In this document: piece by piece, positions 1 to 5,950 of the stretch
Layout of the letters: the number at the start of each line of letters is the position of its first letter
How positions within the stretch are numbered: position 1 is the first letter of the stretch
Source of the DNA: Bacteroidota bacterium
GTDB taxonomy: Bacteria; Bacteroidota; Bacteroidia; Cytophagales; Cyclobacteriaceae
DNA: 9,599 nt
Direction of reading: 5' to 3'
NCBI GenBank assembly: GCA_023431285.1
Contig: JAEYXN010000271.1
Location: 1 to 9,599 of the forward strand
The notes under the pieces: generated by a model
The model's input: only the letters and a program-made list of their open reading frames with translations
The model's database searches: none
Told to the model about the DNA's origin: nothing
Program-made: the position numbers and the translations under genes

Positions 1-2
1 CT

Positions 3-407
3 ATGGATGTGAATAATGACTCCTCCATCCGTCATTCGTTTCAACAGTCTGAGGGGGTATACACACTCCAGGAAGTCGCCGTCCCTTTAAAGGGAATCTC
101 CTTCAGGATGCATCAGTATTGTGAGCCGTTCCGGTTTCGGTTCACAGATAAGTTATTCATTCAGGAGTTCTGGAAGACACAATTCACAGATCTTTCCACG
201 CATATTGCCATCGTTGGATTCCTCCATGAAATCGAACCACATTTCAGTATGTTCAAGGTCTGCGATGACGGTCGATATTGGGACACCAACAATGTCCGTC
301 TGCTGGAATCAAGGTTCGAAGAATTCTTCAGCGCTTTTGACGCTCTCTTTGAAGCATTTTCTGAAGAAGAGCCTGAGGATGACTATCACATAGACATACC
401 GGTCTGA
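3..407 (+). CDS. Hypothetical acidic protein, possibly 5'-truncated
   Basis: An open frame of 134 codons begins with the ATG at base 3 and ends at TGA 405-407. No upstream sequence is visible, so the real start may lie outside the window. The protein is soluble: no signal peptide and no membrane segment. It is rich in Phe and aromatic residues, with an N-terminal beta-looking part (residues 15-75), a DDGRYWDT stretch near residues 88-95, and an acidic C-terminal helix (about 100-127) made of Phe, Glu and Asp. I do not recognise the family and assign no function. It lies 74 bases upstream of the lipoprotein gene on the same strand. The spacer contains a promoter-like motif, so it is probably a separate transcript. 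Confidence 0.55.
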   Translation: MDVNNDSSIRHSFQQSEGVYTLQEVAVPLKGISFRMHQYCEPFRFRFTDKLFIQEFWKTQFTDLSTHIAIVGFLHEIEPHFSMFKVCDDGRYWDTNNVRLLESRFEEFFSAFDALFEAFSEEEPEDDYHIDIPV

Positions 408-457
408 TCTGATTTGAACATTTCACGAACGTTCTGTCATCGATTCTGATCTTTTTG

Positions 458-465
458 TAGGTTTG
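458..465 (+). promoter_or_regulatory. Possible Bacteroidota -7 element before the lactamase operon
   Basis: TAGGTTTG at 458-465 matches the Bacteroidota -7 consensus TAnnTTTG. The -33 region is weak (TTCTG around 432-436 instead of TTG). The implied start of transcription is near 471-473, only about 10 bases before the ATG at 482. This would drive the three-gene run 482-2124. The call rests on a short motif and is tentative. Confidence 0.3.
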
Positions 466-481
466 ATATCGTCTTACCGAC

Positions 482-802
482 ATGTCGAAAGCTACGTATC
501 CGATATTTGTTTTGATTCTGATCTCCTGTCAACCAAAGGAGAGCAATAGGATCATGATTGAACTATCGCCTGAGGTTGTGAGGATTGATGGAAAAGAGTT
601 TGCCCCTGAAAAGTGCTTTGGACAGCTGAAAATCATTTTGTCAAGGAAGAATGATGCGGGGATTCATGCAAATGATGCGATTGTTGTTCTGAGAGTTGAT
701 CCAAAAACTAAACGAGGAATGATCGCCGATGTAGAAGTTGCCATGAGAAAACTCAACATCAGACGTGTGGAGTACACAGTATTAGACGAACGTTCGAGTT
801 AA
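482..802 (+). CDS. Small lipoprotein with ExbD/TolR-like domain
   Basis: This 106-aa protein has a very short hydrophobic N-terminus followed by the lipobox Leu13-Ile14-Ser15-Cys16, so it is probably a lipid-anchored envelope protein. Residues about 24-101 follow the pattern of the ExbD/TolR periplasmic domain: a first strand (IMIELSP), a short turn with Gly (RIDGKEF), a helix, a strand (AIVVLRVD, 66-73), a helix (MIADVEVAMRKL, 80-91), then Asn-Ile and a last strand (RVEYTVL). ExbD and TolR normally carry an N-terminal membrane helix with an essential Asp that couples to the proton channel. Here that helix is replaced by a lipoprotein signal, so it cannot be a standard motor subunit. The stop codon overlaps the lactamase start (TAATG, 800-804), which suggests translational coupling. 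The fold assignment comes from sequence pattern only; function is unknown. Confidence 0.7.
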   Translation: MSKATYPIFVLILISCQPKESNRIMIELSPEVVRIDGKEFAPEKCFGQLKIILSRKNDAGIHANDAIVVLRVDPKTKRGMIADVEVAMRKLNIRRVEYTVLDERSS

Positions 803-1542
803 TGGAGACCTATATAAGAGCTGCATTGTTGCTTTGGTTTGTGTTCATTACATCGCTATGTAACGGACAGAGTTCCGAAGAGAAGCTGACGATATCACAC
901 GTTGAAGGTAATTTCTACATCTACACAACTTACCAATACTACAAAGGCAACCGCATAGGCGCGAATTCTATGTATCTCCTCACTAAGGAAGGAGCGATCC
1001 TTTTTGATACGCCGTGGGATACGACGCAATTTCAACCTTTGCTCGATACAATCCGAAAGCTGCATGGCCAGGAAGTAATCATGGCTTTTGCGACTCACTT
1101 TCACAATGACCGTACCCGCGGACTGGAATTTTACAAAAAACTTGGAATAAAGACTTTCACAACAAGAATGACTGACAGCCTGAGTGCGGCACGGGGAGAA
1201 ATCCGTGGGGAATTTCTAATGAAAGCCGATACCACTTTCAACATTGGCGGATACACCTTCCAATCCTACTATCCGGGACCAGGACACACTCCCGACAATA
1301 TCATATTCTGGTTCAAGAAAGAAAAAATTCTCTATGGCGCCTGCCTTATTAAGAGTGCGGAGGATGACAATTTGGGAAATATTGGGGATGCAGACGTTGA
1401 AAGATATGCGCAGACTCTGGTCAATGTTCAGAAAAAATGCAGGGATCCAAAATTTATCATCGTGGGTCATGGCAACTGGCGGGACAAGCGGTCTCTCGAA
1501 CATTCTCTTAACATGGCCAGGGCGCTCCGTGACAGTAAGTGA
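802..1542 (+). CDS. Subclass B1 metallo-beta-lactamase
   Basis: A periplasmic zinc hydrolase that opens the beta-lactam ring; family members usually hydrolyse penicillins, cephalosporins and carbapenems. The 246-aa product has a signal peptide of about 23 residues ending NGQ. Its Cys20 is not in a good lipobox, because Leu precedes it. All B1 ligands are visible. Zn1 is bound by His99, His101 (in THFHNDRTRG) and His162 (GPGHTPDN). Zn2 is bound by Asp103, Cys181 (GACLIKS) and His223 (VGHG). Lys184, which binds the substrate carboxylate, and the GN pair at 192-193 (LGNIGDAD), equivalent to the usual Gly232-Asn233, are also present. The length is normal for B1 enzymes. The start is the ATG overlapping the stop of the lipoprotein gene; the acetyltransferase begins 24 bases downstream. 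Together these residues separate it from glyoxalase II-like MBL-fold proteins. Substrate range cannot be read from sequence. I do not match it to a named allele. Confidence 0.93.
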   Translation: METYIRAALLLWFVFITSLCNGQSSEEKLTISHVEGNFYIYTTYQYYKGNRIGANSMYLLTKEGAILFDTPWDTTQFQPLLDTIRKLHGQEVIMAFATHFHNDRTRGLEFYKKLGIKTFTTRMTDSLSAARGEIRGEFLMKADTTFNIGGYTFQSYYPGPGHTPDNIIFWFKKEKILYGACLIKSAEDDNLGNIGDADVERYAQTLVNVQKKCRDPKFIIVGHGNWRDKRSLEHSLNMARALRDSK

Positions 1543-1566
1543 ACGCAACTGAAAACCAGTCTTCTA

Positions 1567-2124
1567 ATGAGCACAGAAAAGGAAAAGATGATTGCCGGCG
1601 AGCTTTATGATCCATTGGACAGTCAATTGGTCGAAGACCGGCTAAAGACAAGGTTACTTATTAAGGAACTCAACGATTCCAGCGAGGATGACCCCGATCG
1701 TCGTTTCAGAGTTCTTCAGCATCTGATCCCCAACGCTGCACCCGGGCTATGGCTTCAACCACCATTCTATTGTGACTATGGATACAACATTACAACAGGT
1801 GAGAAGGTGTTCTTCAACTTCAACTGTGTTGTGCTGGATGTTGCCCCGGTAGTGATTGGAAGTCGGACTATGTTCGGACCAAACGTGCAGATCTATACGG
1901 CGACCCATCCGATGGATCATCGCGAACGTGCTTCGGGTCGCGAATTCGCCAAACCGATAAGAATTGGTGAGGATGTGTGGGTTGGTGGAAGTGCAATAAT
2001 CTGCCCCGGCGTAACGATTGGTGACCGCTCTGTTATCGGGGCTGGAAGTGTAGTTACCAAAGATATTCCCCCGGATGTCTTTGCTGCGGGAAACCCTTGC
2101 CGTGTGATCCGTCCCATCAGTTGA
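1567..2124 (+). CDS. Maltose/galactoside-type O-acetyltransferase (LbH fold)
   Basis: The enzyme transfers acetyl from acetyl-CoA to a sugar hydroxyl, or to a related acceptor, in the cytoplasm. Residues about 4-55 form the Mac (maltose acetyltransferase) N-terminal domain, beginning EKEKMIAGELYDP. Residues about 60-180 form a left-handed beta-helix with hexapeptide repeats such as IGEDVWVGGSAIICPGVTIGD. His114 in the TATHPMD motif is the expected catalytic base, and the C-terminal AAGNPCRVI motif is typical of LacA/Maa/NodL proteins. The length of 185 aa is normal. It lies 24 bases after the lactamase gene and is probably cotranscribed with it. Its last 8 bases overlap the 3' end of the convergent membrane-protein gene. 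Family members differ in acceptor, so the true substrate is open; a role in drug modification is not supported beyond the neighbourhood. Confidence 0.9.
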   Translation: MSTEKEKMIAGELYDPLDSQLVEDRLKTRLLIKELNDSSEDDPDRRFRVLQHLIPNAAPGLWLQPPFYCDYGYNITTGEKVFFNFNCVVLDVAPVVIGSRTMFGPNVQIYTATHPMDHRERASGREFAKPIRIGEDVWVGGSAIICPGVTIGDRSVIGAGSVVTKDIPPDVFAAGNPCRVIRPIS

Positions 2125-2743
2125 AAGGACCTCTCACAAGAATTTGATATTCTTCAGGGATCGTTACTCCACTGTATCCGTTTGTCAATCCGTAAAATAT
2201 TATGACCGTCATCACCGCGCCAAATATCACAATAGCTCTAGCTTGCTGATGGGGTGTCATCCCAATTAAGTCCACCTTCATTGCCCTGCTGTGAATCGCC
2301 GCAACATGTCCGAAGAATGAAAGAATGGCTAGTGCATAATATGGAATAAAGAATAAGTTGAAGGGAAAGGAATTCAATCCGGCCACACCAAAATAGAAAT
2401 TGGTATCGAGCTCTAAGAAGACTCGACCGACAAAGACTGCAGATAAATGGATTACGAGAAACACCGCCAGATAAAATCCTGTCCAGACAAGAAGCTTTTC
2501 AAAACCCGATGTCGCCGTCCTTCTGTTAATTGTAAATAGTTTTAATCCTGAAACAATCTGCACCAGGACGGCTAATAGCAGAATGGTTTCCACAATAACA
2601 TTCCGGTACAAATACCGAAGACTGTTCATTACCTCGATGTGTTTTTCGGCGCCAAATATGCTGCAAAAATGATTGAACAGGTGAAGCCCGACAAAGAAAG
2701 CTAATGTTAGTCCTGATATGTAATGTACTCTCCTAATTTTCAT
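2117..2743 (-). CDS. Five-TM His-rich membrane protein, SdhC-like
   Basis: The 208-aa protein has about five membrane helices (residues 5-27, 50-72, 85-108, 127-150 and 169-187). Histidines sit inside or at the edge of helices: His7, His21 and His25 (GLHLFNH), His99 (VIHLSA), His146 and His151 (FGHVAAIH). This pattern, with the His-Tyr-Ile-Ser-Gly-Leu start, resembles the cytochrome b membrane subunit of succinate dehydrogenase/fumarate reductase, where such histidines bind heme b. No flavoprotein or iron-sulfur subunit gene is nearby, so it is not a normal SDH operon. It starts 39 bases after the two-TM gene and is likely the last gene of that transcript. It ends inside the convergent acetyltransferase gene. 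Heme binding is inferred, not shown. Confidence 0.75.
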   Translation of the reverse strand: MKIRRVHYISGLTLAFFVGLHLFNHFCSIFGAEKHIEVMNSLRYLYRNVIVETILLLAVLVQIVSGLKLFTINRRTATSGFEKLLVWTGFYLAVFLVIHLSAVFVGRVFLELDTNFYFGVAGLNSFPFNLFFIPYYALAILSFFGHVAAIHSRAMKVDLIGMTPHQQARAIVIFGAVMTVIIFYGLTNGYSGVTIPEEYQILVRGPFN

Positions 2744-2782
2744 CTTCCATTTTGATCAGTAATGTTTCTAGGGATTTAAAGA

Positions 2783-3310
2783 TCACCAACTCACTCTTCT
2801 TATCAGCAGAGTTCGTTCATCCGAAAGAAACCCAACATAATAAAAAGTTGCATTTTCATTTTCTACCCAATACTCTGCATCGATAATCGTATTTTCTTTC
2901 GTTCCCAGAATATCTTCAAGTTCAAATGAGTCAAAATCATTAGCCTGTTTCTTCAATCCATGCTCCAGAAGGTAAGCAGGCAAGTCTCTGAAAAAATCTG
3001 AATCCACTTTTGCAATGAACGCTGATTGATAGTCGCCATGAATATCGGGGTAACTCGCTTCGCCATAGAGTATTTCACCGGATTCCGGAAACTCTACACC
3101 TGTTAATTCCAGGAAGTCCTCCTCATAAAAACTATCCGGCGGGTAAAATGCGATATAAACGAAGTAAAAAAGAATCAGTACTGGCAACAGCGCGAACCAC
3201 CTAAGCCATTTGTTCAACGCTGCTTTTTTAATAACGACGTATACTAAAAAAGAGAACCCAAAAGTGATTACAATAATCAATAAAATCACAATCAAGAAAG
3301 CAAGGTCCAT
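2783..3310 (-). CDS. Two-TM protein of unknown family
   Basis: I start this at the ATG with its first base at 3310, giving 175 aa. A TTG six bases upstream (3316) would add two residues. The start is only 8 bases after the GH3 stop codon, which suggests one transcript. Two membrane helices (about residues 3-27 and 36-56 from the ATG) are joined by a short basic loop (KKAALNKWLR). A soluble acidic domain of about 115 residues follows. It contains YPPDSFYEEDF, TGVEFPESGEI and YPDIHGDYQSAF segments that look like conserved family motifs. The first helix probably inserts with the C-terminal domain on the same side as the N-terminus. I do not recognise a named family, and there is no enzymatic motif. 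Confidence 0.75.
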   Translation of the reverse strand: MDLAFLIVILLIIVITFGFSFLVYVVIKKAALNKWLRWFALLPVLILFYFVYIAFYPPDSFYEEDFLELTGVEFPESGEILYGEASYPDIHGDYQSAFIAKVDSDFFRDLPAYLLEHGLKKQANDFDSFELEDILGTKENTIIDAEYWVENENATFYYVGFLSDERTLLIRRVSW

Positions 3311-3318
3311 CGTCAATC

Positions 3319-5457
3319 TTATTTGATGGAAAACCCTGTCCTAACCTTCTCATCCCTGGAATGCGCGCCAATAATTACTTCATACTTTCCGCGCACAACT
3401 TCCCAGGAAGACTTTCCAAGATTCCATTTGCGAAGCTCTGATACAGGAATCGATAAGGTGACAGTTTTGCTTTTCCCCGCAGGCACATGTACTCTCTTGA
3501 AAGCCTTCAACTCGCGCAGTGGCATACGAGGCTGATCAGGATAATCAATGTAAGCCTGTACCACTTCGTCGCTATCGATACGTCCGTTGTTCGTGACGAC
3601 AACCGAAACTTCGATTGTATCACGTTGAGTATAAGTTTTCTTCAGCGCCGCGCCAGGTGCATAGGCAAATTTTGCATACGATAGACCGAAACCGAAAGGA
3701 TATTGCACTTCTCCGTCATAGTACCGGTAAGTTCGTCCCGTCATATTGTAGCCGGAATAATCAGGAAGATCGCTGAATGAACGATAGAATGTCACAGGTA
3801 ATTTCCCTGACGGCGAAACCTTCCCGAAGAGAATATCGGCCAAAGCATTTCCCCCTTGTTCACCGGGATACCATGCAAGGATAATCGCATCCGCATATGG
3901 TTCAATTGCAGAGACATCGAAAGAGCTTCCCCCTGTCACCACGGCGATGATAGGTTTATTGTGACGCTTGCGCATAGCCCGAAGGTATGCCACATGCGCT
4001 TTGGGAATACTTAAATCCTTCCGGTCTCCGCCATTTGCAGCAAGAAAGGCATCGCCCTCCTCGCCTTCAAGGACAGGTGTGAATCCTATCGCTACAATTG
4101 AAACATCGCTGTTCTCTGAAACCCACAATCCCCCGAAGCGAACGGTGTCTTCGAAGTTAGAGCCAAGATCATATTGCACCACTGTACCAGGTCCCGCTTC
4201 ACGTGAGATCCCCTCAACAAAAGTGACGAGCTCTGACGATGTTCCATGATAATTTCCAAGCAACACGTCTGTGGAAGCTGCGTTGGTCCCGGCAACCAGT
4301 ATTCTTCTGTAGTTGTCTTTCTGCAGTGGAAGGAGGTTGTCTTTATTCTTCAACAACACCATACTTTGACGTGCAACTTCCCGCGACGCGGCCACATGCC
4401 TCGGTGTGCGCACATCCTTTTCATTTAACGCATGGAAAGGCGTGGCTTTCATGTCATCGAAAAATCCAAGCTTAAACTGTGTCCTCAACGAAGGCGCCAG
4501 TGCACGGTCAACGTCAGCTTCCGAAAGGAGCTTTCTGTTAATAGCCTCCATCACATCCTTCTGCAATACCGTGGAGCAATCGATACTGATCCCAGCTTTC
4601 ACTGCAGCTGCGGCGACCTCGACACCAGAAGGCATCACCTTGTGCGCGCTGTATATATCGTTCAACGCACCGCAGTCAGTGACCACATGACCACTAAACT
4701 TCCACTCTCCCACCAATATCTGACGCAATAATGTATTGCTTGTGCAGCATGGCTCCCCATTCACACGGTTGTATGCACACATCACAGATTCCACATTAGC
4801 ACCAATAAGCTTTTCGAATGCATAGAGGTATGTTTCCCTAAGATCTTTCTCATCTACGATTGCATCGAAAGAATGCCTTCCTTCCTCCGGGCCACTGTGA
4901 ACCGCATAATGTTTCGCACAGGCGGAGGCTTTCAGGTAGCGGGGATCATCTCCCTGAATTCCCTTTACATAGGCCAATCCTATTTTTGAAGTGAGAAAGG
5001 GATCTTCCCCGTAAGTTTCCTGGCCTCTTCCCCAACGTGGGTCACGAAAGATGTTAATGTTCGGCGACCAGAAGGTGAGTCCCTGGTATTGCAACGTAGA
5101 ACCCGAACGCACCGCCAGATTGTATTTCGCGCGCGCCTCAGTGGAAATAATGTCAGCTACAGAATGGATAAGGCTATCGTTGAATGTCGCTGCCATTCCG
5201 ATCGCCTGCGGAAAAATAGTTGCCTCTCCTGCCCTCGCGACCCCATGCAGCGCCTCATTCCACCAATTGTATTGTCTGATCCCAAGGCGTGGAATCGCAG
5301 GACTATTAAATCCAAGTAGTGAGATCTTTTCTTCAAGGGTCAGTCTTGATAACAAATCAGCAACGCGAGCCTCGTGATTGTTATCGGTTGAAGTAGTCTG
5401 CGCGTGTGCAGTCGTTAATAAAACTGAAAGGAGAAGTAAGGTGACAAGGGTTTTCAT
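3319..5457 (-). CDS. Secreted GH3 beta-xylosidase/beta-glucosidase
   Basis: An exo-acting retaining glycosidase that removes terminal beta-linked sugars (xylose or glucose) from oligosaccharides, predicted periplasmic. Residues 1-20 are a signal peptide cleaved around AHA-Q. The GH3 N-terminal TIM barrel (about 30-330) contains YNWWNEALHGVAR (63-75), RDPRWGRGQETYGEDP (138-153) and KHYAVHSGPE (182-191), with the nucleophile Asp261 in VVTDCGALND. The GH3 C-terminal alpha/beta domain (about 365-590) carries the acid/base candidates Glu464, Glu466 and Glu467 in a GD…GGDR context. A fibronectin III-like domain closes the protein (about 600-710). The WWNEALHGVAR signature is typical of the xylosidase/glucosidase branch with homologues in plants and Bacteroidota. 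The length of 712 aa is normal. CCTCCT, not a Shine-Dalgarno, lies just before the ATG. Substrate specificity between xylose and glucose is open. Confidence 0.93.
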   Translation of the reverse strand: MKTLVTLLLLSVLLTTAHAQTTSTDNNHEARVADLLSRLTLEEKISLLGFNSPAIPRLGIRQYNWWNEALHGVARAGEATIFPQAIGMAATFNDSLIHSVADIISTEARAKYNLAVRSGSTLQYQGLTFWSPNINIFRDPRWGRGQETYGEDPFLTSKIGLAYVKGIQGDDPRYLKASACAKHYAVHSGPEEGRHSFDAIVDEKDLRETYLYAFEKLIGANVESVMCAYNRVNGEPCCTSNTLLRQILVGEWKFSGHVVTDCGALNDIYSAHKVMPSGVEVAAAAVKAGISIDCSTVLQKDVMEAINRKLLSEADVDRALAPSLRTQFKLGFFDDMKATPFHALNEKDVRTPRHVAASREVARQSMVLLKNKDNLLPLQKDNYRRILVAGTNAASTDVLLGNYHGTSSELVTFVEGISREAGPGTVVQYDLGSNFEDTVRFGGLWVSENSDVSIVAIGFTPVLEGEEGDAFLAANGGDRKDLSIPKAHVAYLRAMRKRHNKPIIAVVTGGSSFDVSAIEPYADAIILAWYPGEQGGNALADILFGKVSPSGKLPVTFYRSFSDLPDYSGYNMTGRTYRYYDGEVQYPFGFGLSYAKFAYAPGAALKKTYTQRDTIEVSVVVTNNGRIDSDEVVQAYIDYPDQPRMPLRELKAFKRVHVPAGKSKTVTLSIPVSELRKWNLGKSSWEVVRGKYEVIIGAHSRDEKVRTGFSIK

Positions 5458-5471
5458 AGGAGGATTTTAAC

Positions 5472-5502
5472 CAAAAGTAAGTTCCAATCTTTTTGGATGC
5501 AA
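5472..5502 (-). promoter_or_regulatory. Bacteroidota-type promoter for the GH3 gene
   Basis: On the minus strand TTG (5502-5500), a 20-base spacer and TACTTTTG (5479-5472) match the Bacteroidota sigma consensus TTG-N19-21-TAnnTTTG. Transcription would start near 5466, leaving a leader of about 10 bases before the GH3 ATG. The position suggests the GH3 gene and the two membrane-protein genes can be expressed apart from the upstream esterase and DUF1801 genes. Confidence 0.45.
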
Positions 5503-5507
5503 TCGAT

Positions 5508-5523
5508 GAGAGTTGCAACACTC
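5508..5523. promoter_or_regulatory. Imperfect palindrome before the GH3 promoter
   Basis: The sequence reads GAG-A-GTTGCAAC-A-CTC: a perfect 8-base core GTTGCAAC with matching GAG/CTC arms and one A-A mismatch on each side. It lies 5 bases upstream of the predicted -33 TTG, where an activator or repressor could bind. No T-run follows it on the minus strand, so it is not a good intrinsic terminator for the DUF1801 gene. An operator role is inference. Confidence 0.3.
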
Positions 5524-5531
5524 CAATCTAT

Positions 5532-5897
5532 TTAAGACTTGATCAAGCCTGAATGATATAAATCAAGCGCTTCCCGGAGAATGTCATTGATGATTTTCAC
5601 TGGAAGGTTTTTGGCGGGGTTTACCCGAACGATCTTCATTCGTTTCCTCTCGCCTTCCTCTAATTTTGGATGATGAAGTAATCTCCCTTCCACCATCAGG
5701 ATGTAAGGCTCAGACGTTTTTTTATCCATCCATAGATAGCAGAGAGGCTTCTTGCGGTAGCAAAAGCAAGGCATGCCATACTTCCGTGTTTCACTGATTT
5801 CTTTATCAGCTTCAAGGATCACACTTCGAAGGACCAGAAGACAACTTCTGATGGGCTCAGGGTGATTTAGGTAAATAGAATGAAGATCACTGATCAA
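5532..5897 (-). CDS. DUF1801 (YdhG-like) domain protein
   Basis: The 121-aa soluble protein matches the small DUF1801 family from memory: the N-terminal helical part (HPEPIRSCLLVLRSVIL, residues 12-28), the core KYGMPCFCYRKKPLCYLWMDKK (39-60), PYILMVEGRLLHHP (64-77), and a C-terminal helix ILREALDLY. The fold is a YdhG-like alpha/beta sandwich; no biochemical role is established that I know of. The first in-frame ATG is at codon 42, which would cut the domain in half, and a TAA lies seven codons upstream. The TTG at 5897-5895 is therefore the likely start; it has a purine-rich GAAGAG 7-12 bases before it. It sits between the esterase (53 bases upstream) and the GH3 gene (74 bases downstream), with no obvious functional link to either. 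Confidence 0.85.
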   Translation of the reverse strand: MISDLHSIYLNHPEPIRSCLLVLRSVILEADKEISETRKYGMPCFCYRKKPLCYLWMDKKTSEPYILMVEGRLLHHPKLEEGERKRMKIVRVNPAKNLPVKIINDILREALDLYHSGLIKS

Positions 5898-5914
5898 CTT
5901 GTTCTCTTCTTGAT

Positions 5915-5926
5915 TTTACTAGTAAA
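5915..5926. repeat. Perfect 12-bp palindrome TTTACTAGTAAA
   Basis: A perfect inverted repeat without a loop, placed 18-29 bases upstream of the TTG start of the DUF1801 gene and 25 bases after the esterase stop. It could be a small operator for a dimeric regulator. A 12-base A/T-rich palindrome may also occur by chance. Confidence 0.25.
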
Positions 5927-5950
5927 CTTTCTTTAGCTAAGAACAACAAC

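Noticed and set aside
427..434. GAACGTTC inverted repeat as a terminator after the first gene
   Set aside because: The stem is 4 bases with no loop and no T-run follows; not a terminator.
802..870. Lactamase as a lipoprotein through Cys20
   Set aside because: The residue before Cys20 is Leu, which does not fit the lipobox; a normal signal peptide ending NGQ fits better.
802..1542. Glyoxalase II-like or other general MBL-fold hydrolase
   Set aside because: The Cys181 ligand in GACLIK, Lys184 and the LGN loop are specific marks of subclass B1 lactamases.
3311..3316. TTG start six bases upstream for the two-TM protein
   Set aside because: It adds only two residues (Met-Thr) and sits 2 bases from the GH3 stop; the ATG at 3310 is the simpler start.
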